The notes under the pieces: model-generated
The model's input: the letters and a program-made list of their open reading frames with translations, nothing else
The model's database searches: none
What the model was told of the DNA's origin: nothing
Shown: in pieces, positions 23,938 to 34,000 of the stretch
Position numbering within the stretch: position 1 is the stretch's first letter
Layout: every line of letters begins with the position of its first letter
Translations under genes and position numbers: made by a program
DNA from: Congeria kusceri
Taxonomy: Eukaryota > Mollusca > Bivalvia > Myida > Dreissenidae
DNA length: 64,000 bases
Assembly: GCA_027627225.1 (NCBI GenBank)
Contig: CM051025.1
Span: 54,132,681-54,196,680, forward strand
Reading direction: 5' to 3'

Positions 23938-24890
23938 TATGCCGAAATTTACCTAGGAAATGCATAAATTCCGATTTAAACCTGGGTATTCATCTACTAC
24001 ATTTATGTACAGTCCGCCATCATTTTGCCTTGTGTACACCTTCAACTTTATTAATAGAATCAACTGACTAAAAGAAGTGACGAAATGCCCTGAGTTAGCA
24101 GATTTATCTTTTAAATCGAACAAACTGATACACAGCGGCGGTTATCGAGATTTATTTAAAATTGCAAAGGTGTGTAGGCTTAAATTGTTCATGCATCCAA
24201 AATGAAAGTGTCATTATAAAAATATTTATGGAACATTAATTAGGAATGGATTATCTGTCTAGGTATGTAACTTTTATTGCAATCCGTTCACAGTAACTAT
24301 CTAATTTCGGGACGTGAAAGTTGCGAATCCTGTCAGAACAATATAGACAAAGAAGGATTATTTTCAACCACAGAAATGGTCCTTGCCCGGTTATGCGCTC
24401 CAGATTATTGCCCATATAAAAAGTAGCTCAATATTTGCCGAGCGCTAATAAGTTACATGCATGTCAATTGCCCTATATAACACATATTGAAGCAACAAAA
24501 TGTTTGTTGTTACTTTCATGTGCATAGGTATCATTAATACTTTTTAATAAAATGTATATACCTGCAAATAGAATTTATTGTGCAATAATGTTTCATTAAT
24601 ATTTGTACAGTAACTCTTCCATTTTGGATGCATTAGCATTTTAAACCTATACACCTATGCATTTTTAAACGCATCTCTGTAACCATTGTTGTGTACACAT
24701 TCATCGATATTCTGCTAAACTGTAAGCATTGTATTATTTCTATTGGTCAAATGCCTGGAACAATTCTATAAATAAATAGATACATCATACTGATTGGTTG
24801 AAGATATAAACAAGGCAAAAGTAATGTACATAAATGTAGAAGATTTATACACAAGTTTAAATCAGAATTAAACGCATGTCGAAGATCGGC
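23938..24890. repeat. Long imperfect inverted repeat
   Basis: Left arm about 23938-24240, right arm about 24590-24890, in inverted orientation. Matching pieces in order include CGATTTAAACCTG/CTGATTTAAACTTG, CTACATTTATGTACA, TTTTGCCTTGT and ATGCATCCAAAATG. Arms are diverged and separated by about 350 bp. Probably an old hairpin-type MITE; ends not exactly defined. Confidence 0.65.
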
Positions 24891-24984
24891 CGATATCGGT
24901 AACTGCTGCAAAATGTTGTTACCCAGTTTGAATTAAGCCCGTTTGGTTCCGATTCTTGTCCAACACATGTTATTTTTATTATAA

Positions 24985-25413
24985 AACACTGTATTATGTA
25001 AAGTTAGAATAAGACATCAAACATAGAATACACATGAAATGTATATTTTTTCGCATAAAACTGTGCCGTTGGAGGTGTTTAAGTATGATTGTTATATTTT
25101 GTCAATAATTATGGTATTATTTGAATTTTCCATAACTCTTGTATCTTTGACTGTTTTTATTATATTTAAAAACTGTGTTCATGCATTCATGGGCACAGTT
25201 CTATTTTATTGTGAACATTTTGTATATGCATACAAGTATACAGTTTGTTGTAAAATCAATTTTATTGATGCAATTATATATGCAGTTGTCTGTTACACTA
25301 ATAACTCTGCTAAATTTTATGATTACATATGGTTAACTGCATATTAAACATAAGTATATTAAAACAATTTATTCTCTGTTTGATGTCCTATTCTAACTTC
25401 ACATAATAGTGTG
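24985..25413. mobile_element. 429 bp MITE with about 48-bp inverted termini
   Basis: The left terminus runs AACACTGTATTATGTAAAGT then AGAATAAGACATCAAACA; the right terminus is its inverted near copy. Flanked by TTATAA on both sides (24979-24984, 25414-25419). A 102-codon hydrophobic open frame inside (25039-25347) has no known relative and is probably fortuitous. The first 45 bp of another copy close the window at 63956-64000. Confidence 0.82.
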
Positions 25414-25854
25414 TTATAAGTACATTCTTTTTTATAATCACATGTTAATATCATATATACGAGGTGCGTCAGAAAAATATGCGTAATAATTAAATATTTT
25501 TAAAACGCGTTTATAACGGAAAAATATTTTCATACTGTGGTATTGAGTAAGTTTAACTTAATTGTTTCTGCAAAAATCCAAACAACGGTGCTTTCATTAA
25601 AAATATTACAGTAATTTTATAAAGTATTATTAGCGTATCCCAGGGCAAGTAAAATATTGAGCAGTATCGTGCCATATAGTCTGTCTTCCAAACTGTATAA
25701 CTTCGTTGATCAGAACTAGTTATGCACAAAATTGCGCGAAAATATGACGTCTGCACCGTTCGTCATTGTATATAAATCTTGATGTCATACGTCGGTGCGT
25801 TAGTTCTTTATTACATGTTTTGTAAACCAACTGAGGTTTTGTTTATAACAAAAA

Positions 25855-27119
25855 ATGACGCCTGTGGACGCTATCGAACAGCGGACAATTATAAAACTTT
25901 GTGTGACTTTGAAAAAAACACCGCAATAGATGGCGTAAATGCTAAAAGAAGCCACAGGGAAAGAACATGTAAACGTGACAACTATTTACAAGTGGCATGG
26001 ACGATTTGCTCAAGGAATAACAAGCACGGTGGACGAAGAGCGACCAGGTCGCCGGAAGAATGTGAACAGCAACGTCATTGCGGCGATTTAGGACGCTATT
26101 GAGAAGGACTGACGTGCAAGCGTTCGTTTCATTTCGACCATCGTGGGAATCAGCAAGACCACTGTGCATACCGTGCTTGCTGATACGCTCGGTATGAGGA
26201 AAGTAGCGGCACGTTGGGTACATTGGCTTCTAACCAATAACGATATGGCTTATTGTGTCGGGGCTTCTCAAAACTTCTTGCGTCGATACAGGAAGCAGGG
26301 TGTTGAATTTCTTAACCGCATAGTGACACTTAATGAAACCATGGTGAACTGGTTCGATCCCGAGACGTAACGCGAGAGCATGATTTGGAAGCAGGCAGCA
26401 TCGCCACCTCCACAGAAGGTGCGGGTCGCCAAGTCAGCAGCGCGAACCATGTTCATCATGTTCATGGACAGATTTGGCATGCTGCTTGTCCACGGCGTAC
26501 CACAAGGCCAGATGATCAACAGCGAGTATTACTCAAAGGTACTTGTTCTATCCTGCTAACATTTAAATTTATTATTTAGTAGTTTATTGAACAATAATAT
26601 AAATTATAACCTGCAACTAACTTGAAAATGTGTTAGAAACAATTCTTTATTTGTTTGTTTAATTTGTACAGGTGCTGCGACGTGATCTCGTGAGGGCAAT
26701 CCGCAGAAGCGTCCAGGAACCGAGATTGAGAGTGTAATACTACATCAAGATAACGCCCCACCGCACATCTCAAGGTCTACTCTGCTCGACATTGATTTTC
26801 TTGGTTTTGAATGTTTGCCTCACTCGCCGTATTCACCTGACACCGCCCCTATGGACTTCACGGTCTTCCCAGCCCTGAAGAAGGAGCTTAGCGGTACACA
26901 GCACACATCGCGGCACGAACTGGTCAACCATGTGAACTCAGTGGTGCCTACTTTTCAGCCTGAATGGTATGCTCGTGTCTTTTTAACGACTGGATTTTCA
27001 ACGACATGAAAAAGTACTTGCGCACGATGGAGTGTACTTTGAAAAACTGTAACTGTGCAATTTTGCTTATCTCATATCAGAATGACGTTAATGTCATTTT
27101 GACGTCGTTATTTACGTAA
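25855..27119 (+). pseudogene. mariner transposase pseudogene (DD34D)
   Basis: Starts MTPVDAIEQRTIIKLC at 25855. Recognisable in order: the helix-turn-helix region (TIYKWHGRFAQG, GISKTTVHTVL), the first catalytic region LNETMV, then HQDNAPPH, then YSPDTAPMDF. The last two Asp are separated by 34 residues, the DD34D signature. The first catalytic Asp, normally in a GDET-like motif, is Asn here. Several in-frame stops lie in the N-terminal third, another follows FDPET, and frames shift near 26740 and again near 26985. A 133-bp GT...AG block at 26539-26671 interrupts the frame. Not functional. Confidence 0.92.
26539..26671 (+). other. Spliceosome-type intron in mariner transposase
   Basis: The frame reads EYYSK up to 26538 and resumes VLRRDLVRAIRRS at 26672, phase 0. 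The block between starts GTACTT, ends TTTGTACAG, is AT-rich compared with its flanks, and has TGCTAAC-like branch motifs. Confidence 0.7.
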
Positions 27120-27319
27120 ACTGCCCCGCTGATGTAATACTATGTTGATTTGTTATTGCGATAGAAATACTTATTGTTGATCAAATTTAGCCATTTTGTG
27201 TGTGTATATAGATTATAATTGTATGTTTTAATCATATCAATATAAACAGTCTGATGTATATTAATGATTTAATTAATGTATTACGCGTATTTATCGGACA
27301 CACCTCGTAGTTATATACT

Positions 27320-27884
27320 TCTGACACAGTGCAAACAAATAAATATATTGTCAATATTCAGAATTGGGTATTTACGCAAATACACATATTGTGCTCCTAT
27401 CAATATTTTCCCCAGGGGGGAGCAGTGGGGATATATACGGGACTTTAGACTGAAAGCAATTCCCGACAGATGGGAATTTGACACGCAGAATAATTCCGGG
27501 TCCCCGGAAATAGACTTAGGTCAGATTTTAGATCCTGTAATATTGATACCAAGCATCTCCCACTTTAGGGATTTAGAATTAGTCAAATTCCCCTGGGTCA
27601 GACGCCACTCCGCCCCCCCCTCCCCCCCCCCCAAATATTGAAAGGTGCATTATCTGTTGCTCTGTACAAATACTTAAACTTCATCAGAAATAACAAAAAT
27701 GTATCATATACTGTTTGAAAACTCTGTCTGACTGCCATTTAATATGAACTAATAAAAAGAATGTTACACATGTAATAAATTCATTAGTGTGGTTGCTGTT
27801 TATCAAATAGTGTTTTAGAATAAATAAAACATGTTTTATCAATTTGTCTTGAGTTTGATCAGCATCATTTGTAACTAATTTCAG
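27320..27884. other. Sequence upstream of VSP copy B
   Basis: Contains a C-rich low-complexity tract at about 27610-27632. The promoter and any non-coding first exon of copy B should lie here or further upstream; none can be placed. TTTCAG at 27879-27884 looks like a 3' splice site, suggesting that coding exon 1 is preceded by a 5' UTR exon. Confidence 0.4.
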
Positions 27885-27893
27885 AAAAAACCA

Positions 27894-27908
27894 ATGGAAC
27901 TAAAATAA
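27894..27908 (+). promoter_or_regulatory. Four-codon upstream ORF overlapping the copy B start
   Basis: ATG GAA CTA AAA TAA; the last A of the stop is the first A of the main ATG (TAATG). If the 5' UTR includes this stretch, it would favour reduced or reinitiation-dependent translation. Function is inference. Confidence 0.4.
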
Positions 27909-28073
27909 TGGGTGATAAAATGCACAATACTGATTTAACGAAGAGTGGATCAGCAGATAGTATTGGTTCTGCACATAGCATTGATGACTCTATCACAGAG
28001 AAAGACTTGGAGGAATCAGAGCCAATAAAAAGCAAAACCGAAAATGACCAACATCCATTTGACCATGCAAAAA
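27908..28073 (+). CDS. TPTE2: VSP copy B exon 1, N-terminus
   Basis: ATG at 27908 opens a polar, Ser/Asp/Glu-rich cytoplasmic segment (MGDKMHNTDLTKSGS...). Donor GTAAGT after the first base of a split Ile codon. Confidence 0.85.
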
Positions 28074-31000
28074 GTAAGTATAGTCATATTAAATTAAGTT
28101 GATAATGAGGTGGTAAACCATTTACTGAAAATAGGGGGAATTGTTATTTTTCTGTTTATAAACATGCTGCTATTGTCTTTATTTATAAATCATCAGATTT
28201 ACAGTTGCTTTAATTTTTGTTGATAATAAGGGGTTAATCCATTTTCTGAAAATAGGGGGAATCATGGTTTCTGTATATATACCCGTGTGTGTTTTGAAGA
28301 TTATGAGGCCCTTCCGCGCCTGAGGCTGCATTATGTGAGGACCCGGAGTGTGTCCCAGCACTCCTACCTAATTAACTTACTAGAGACTCACAAAAGTTGG
28401 GACGAATTTTGAATCATAGCTGCAATATCCAGCTATTTATTTTTAACTGAGATATATAATTTTGGTGTGGTCTTGTGCTGTGGGGGGAAATCGGTATACC
28501 CGGAGGAAACCCCACCTGTCCAGTATGATGACCACTAACCAAACTCACTTGCGCCAGGAGTGGGAAGCAAACTCGGATTGCCTAGGTGAGAAGCGCGTGT
28601 ACCAACCACTGCGCTAACCGGACAGCCTTAGGTATATATACCCACTGCAATCGTCTGTATTTATAAATTGTCTAATTTTCCTGTATTGATTCGTCCATGT
28701 ATATAATGATATTGCATTTTTACCAACTATACCTGTGTCTATTGTACCTGTTTTTATTATAATTAATTACTTCAGGGCCTCAGGATTCAGACCATTTTGA
28801 CTAGTTCAGGGAAACTGTTTTCAGTAAATGTGTGTCTTTATTCTGTATTGAAAGGATCACTTTGAAATTGAGAAATGCGGTTTAGTCTCTCTTGATATAT
28901 ACGAGGCGGGTCGCGGGAAACCTGCAACCTGCACAGGCTGACCTGGGACATCACTTTCCACTTTTAGGGTATTTTCCGTTTCAAGGAAGTCTCTTCAAAA
29001 CATAAATCCACTGTAGGTGGAAAGTGTTGTCCCGGATTAGCCTGTGCGGACTGCACAGGCTGATTCAGGACGACACTTTACACACATGCATTAGGCTCAG
29101 GTTATTTATTGTTTGTCTTATGAAATCAGTGAATTTGAAATGTATGCATGTATCTGTTTTAGTCTCTATTGAGATGGATGACTTTGAAATCGAGACTGGG
29201 AGTTACAGGGAAGAACCCTACCCCAACATGGGTCTAATTGACTCCAAGCATGCACTTGCCAAACCTAGGAACACTCCGGAGACCAGACTGCAGTGAGTCG
29301 CTGTATTGTTCTCTACCATGATGTGGATAGTTAGTATTAAAATGCATTTTGCTACTCATGCGTGAGGAAAATTAATGAAGATGTAGACAGTTAGTCTCTG
29401 TATTATTCTGTACCATGATGATTGCTGGTAAATGCATTTTGCTGTAAGTGCTTGAGAAAAATTAATAAAGACATAGACTCACATGTGTATTCCCTATGAA
29501 ATTAAGATTTATACTTGTAATGGTATGTATACTTAATAACAATTGTGGTTTTGTGTTTAACTTAATTTATTTTGAACTGTAGATTGTTGATGATACCGTA
29601 TGCATTTCCGACAAGTACATGAGGAAAATAAAGACATAGACATACATGTATATTTCCTGTGAACTGCAGATTGATTTTTAGCTCAACTTTTTGAAAATAA
29701 AATGTCGAGTTATTGTCGTCGCTCGGTCGTCTGCGTGAGCGCCAGCATCTGTATCAGCGTCTGCATTAGTTTAGTTCTTTGGTTAAGTTTTTTGTCAGAG
29801 TCCATTTCTCAAAATCTTTCAAGGTATCAATTTGAAACTTTCAACACTTGTTCACTATCTTTCATAACAACAAGGCAGGTAATAGTGTGATTTGTATTTC
29901 CAGAGTTATCTGCCCTTGTTTGGACTTACAACTTACAATATTTTGACATTTTTAGCTCAGGGTGAGCTTTTGTGATCACCTTTCGTCCGTCGTCCGTCAT
30001 TTTAAACATTTTCATTCAAACAACATCTCTTCCTAAACAGCTCGGCAGATTTTCACCAAATTTCACAGGAATGATCCTTGGGTGACCCTTTTTCAAAATT
30101 GTTTAAATTATTTCGGTCCGCTGCATATGTAGGTCACCAGAGCTAAAAATAGCTTTAAAAAGTGAAAACTTTAAAAATCTTCTTATCTGAAACTGCATGG
30201 CTGCGAGCTTTCATATTTGGTATGTGGCATCCTCTAGTGGTCCTCTACAAAGATTCTTCAAATGATGCCCCTGGGGTCAAAACTGGCCATGCCCGGGGGT
30301 CACATGGTTTATATAGACTTCTTTACCAAAATAACTTAAAAAATCTACTCCTCTAAAACCGCAAGGCCCAGAGATTTCATATTTGGTATGTAACATTGCA
30401 TAGTGGTCCTCTACAAAGATTGTTCAAATGATGAACCTCGAAATTGGCCATGCCCCAGGGGTCACATGGTTTATATAGACTTAAATAGCTAAATACCTTT
30501 GAAAATCTTCTCCTCTGAAACCGCAAGGCCCAGTGGTTTCGTATTTGGTATGTGGCATCCTTTAGTGGACCTCTACCAAGATTATTCAAATGATGCCCCT
30601 GGGGTCAAAACTGGCCACGCCCTAGGGGTCACATTGTGTATAAAGACTTAAATAGCACAATTACTGCAAAAATAATTTGGTATGTAACATTGTATTCTGG
30701 TCCTCTACAAAGATTGTTCAAATTATGCCCCAGGGGTCAAAACTAGCTACGCGCCGGTGTTCACATGGTTTATATAGACTTAAATAGCAAAATGACTTTA
30801 AAAATCTTCTCCTCTGAAACCGCAAGGCCCGAATATTTCATATTTTGTATGTAACATTGTAAACTGATCTTCTACAAAGATTATTAAATTATGGTTTCTT
30901 TAGACATATATATGGCAAGTTAACTTTAAAAATCTTCTCTGAAACTACATGGCCGAAAAGTTTTGTATTTGGTCTGTAACATTGTATAGTGGTTCTCTAC

Positions 31001-34000
31001 AAAGAATGTTCAAGTCAGCCCCTTGGGTAAGAAGAGGCGATACCCCGGGGGTCACATGGTTTATTTAGACTTAAATGACAAAATGACTTTGAAAAGTTTC
31101 TTCTCTGAAAAGGCCCGGAGATTTTGTAATTGGTATATAACATCTTATATTGGTCTTCTACAAAAATTGTTGAAGTTATGCCACTGGGGTCAAACCTAGC
31201 CACGCCCTGGGGGTCACATGGTTTGTATAGACTTATATGGCAAGTGGACTTTACAAATCTTCTATGAAACTGCAAGGCCCAGAGGTTCCATATTTTGTAT
31301 GTACCATGTATAGTGGTCCTCTACAAATATTGTTCTAATGATGCCCCTGGAGTAAAAAGAAGCCACACATCTGAGTCACGTGGTTTCTATAGACTTTTAT
31401 GGAAAGTTGGCTTTGAAAATCTCTCCTATGAAACCGCAAGGCCTAGAGGCTTCATATTTGGCATAAAAATTGTAAAGTGATCCTCTACAAATATTGTTCA
31501 AATTATGCCCCTGGAGTAGAAAGTGGCCATGCCCTGTGGGTCACATGGTTTATATAGACTATAAAAATCTTCTCTTAAACGGCAAGGCCCAGATCTTTAT
31601 ACTCAGGTAAGTGGCTTAGTCCCATTTGGCCCTCTTGTCATAAGTCATTATGATGCCTTAAACTCAGGTGAGCAACCTAGGGCCATCGTGGCCCTCTTGT
31701 TTTTTGTTAAATATAACATTTCTCAATAACTACCAAAGACATTCTGCAGACATGAGGAAGTAACTCTTTCAAAGTTTTGTTGGAGTTATTACCCTTTTTT
31801 TTATACACAATTTTTGCTTTAGGTCAAATTTCTCAATACCTGTATGAGGTATTGACTTATAACTAAAAGTACATGATCACACTGATGAATTTATTCTGTA
31901 GTTAAGAGGAGATAACTCTCTCAAGAATGTCGTTTGAGTAATTGCCATTCTTTGAACTTTTCGCTTTAGGTCAAATTGCCCAATAACTATAAGAGGTATT
32001 GACTTTAAACTCAAAATACTTGATCACAGTTATGAACCCATGGTGAAGACAAGATGAGGTAATTATATTAAGGATTTTGAGAGTTATTGCCCTTTTTTCA
32101 ACTTAGAATTTGAGCTTTAGGTCAAATTTCTCAATATGTATGAGAGGTATTTACTTAAAATTTAATACACTGCATCACAGTGATGAACACATTCTGTTAA
32201 CAAAATGCCAGACTACTATCAAATTCGAGAAAGTCGAGTGTCCAGAACACGTAGGCAGTGCTCTTTTTAAATTATTTTATTATGTAGATAGTTGACAAGT
32301 GTACACGTGTACATGAGCGCACTTATTAAAGCAGCCAGTACCAATACTTAGACTTACAAGTGTATTTCCTATTTAATTGTAGTATTATTGTTTAATTGTT
32401 TGTTTTTGTTGTATATTAAAACACTTTAATCATTTAATATGTACCTCAAGAAGATACAGGATTTTTATTTCATTATACTTATACTGTTTACCAGTATGTA
32501 GTTACGTATATGAAAATGTGTTGGTTTCTCTCAATTTCTATCTTACTTTTGTACTGAGTACTGAAAAATGTTGAAGTTCTGGCAAATTTTGGTTTGTTTC
32601 ATTTGGAATTCAAGTAATACTGCAACTGTAGACCATGTTGTACTAACTCTGAATGGAAGCATTTTGTCACAGCTGTCAAACCTTGCTAATTGTATATGTA
32701 CATATATTTATGAAAATTTCCACTTCAAACTTCTTCAAAGGCATTCATAATTTTCAGCAAGGCTCAGCTAGCAGTGAAGTCGGTTGTCGAGCACTTGGCG
32801 TTCCGTCTCTTTACGATATTGCTGATTCTCGGCGAGTTCTGTCTTGTAATAGTTGACCTGACGCTCAATAGTGATGGTCATCTTGGTAAACTTGACCTTC
32901 CTTCACAGATCATCATGGGATACTTTGTGTTGGAGTTGGCGGCGAGAATATTTTATAAAGGGTAAGGCACTGTTTAGTCTTGTTAAGTAGTGAATTGATT
33001 TAATTTGAAAGGTATTTATATGTATGGCTTTAGTAATTGCATTGTGTCTGTTTATGAATTGTACATAAAACATCAGTTTGTTTAATTTTTTTTTTTTGTC
33101 GAGTCCGCTTGCGGTCAGCTTGATTTAGTTGTCATAATGGCGGTTCAGTGTATGTGAGTGAGTGCGTGTTTCCGTCCGTGCATACGTGCGTGAGTCCGTC
33201 CAATCTTGTCCCGACTGTAACTTCATCATTCATTAAGGAATTTTAAAATAACTTGCCACAAATGTTCACCATGTGGAGATGGCGTGTCACACCCAAGACC
33301 TGTGTCCCTAGCTCAAAGGTCCATGTCACACTTCGATGTCAAAGGTGAAGAATCTGTTTGTTAGAAAATGGGATCTTGAAATAATTCAATATATATAAGT
33401 TGCTTTCTTGACAACGGGCTTGACCTGTTGCCAACAGGCGTCTAGTATGTTCTTCATATTTGTTGGAATAGACCTGACTGATATTTAATTTTAGTATATC
33501 TTTCTTACTTGTTCTAAGTAGTAAAAAGTATTGATTGTTTAATTTCCATATTTTATAGTGCTGAATTTTATACAAATATGTACCTGCAGTGGGGTTGATT
33601 ATGGGATACTGTCAGAAACACTATTGATCTGCTATGCTCATTTGTGATTTCTTCCAACTCCTTGTTTTAGAAGTTTGCTCAAGGCAGTGGAATATTGGCT
33701 TTGTGGTTGCTTTTTGACATTTAAAACCGTTTTCATGGAGTAGTAACTTTGGTGAAAAAACTTTAAGTAACCTGTTTCAATGATGACTGTGGTGGAACAT
33801 TTCAGGGATTTGTTTTTCCATTCATGGGTGGACATTCTGGACCTGGTTGTGGTCGTTTCCACCTTTTCTATTGACTTATTGATTGCTAAGGGAAATTTTG
33901 AGAGGTAACCAGTCTGCTGCACTAAGTGTTGTAACAATGAATAGCTATTAATTTTTTAAGGAATTATAAATGAAACACTTGTTTCCAAAGTTTGGGGTTC

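Larger units (their letters stand above)
25460..27307 (+). mobile_element. mariner element, inactive
   Basis: About 32-bp inverted termini: left CGAGGTGCGTCAGAAAAATA, right (other strand) CGAGGTGTGTCCGATAAATA. TA dinucleotides flank both ends (25458-25459, 27308-27309), as for Tc1/mariner insertions. Total length 1848 bp, longer than a compact mariner because of untranslated flanks and an intron-like insertion in the transposase. Confidence 0.93.

Noticed and set aside
25039..25347. 102-codon hydrophobic frame inside the 429 bp MITE
   Set aside because: AT-rich sequence read as Phe/Ile/Tyr; non-autonomous MITEs do not normally code. It would deserve attention only if conserved among copies.
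33095..33427. Helitron assignment for the repeat ending in a hairpin and CTAG
   Set aside because: 3' end fits but no TC start after an A/T insertion site could be placed, and no second copy is in the window.
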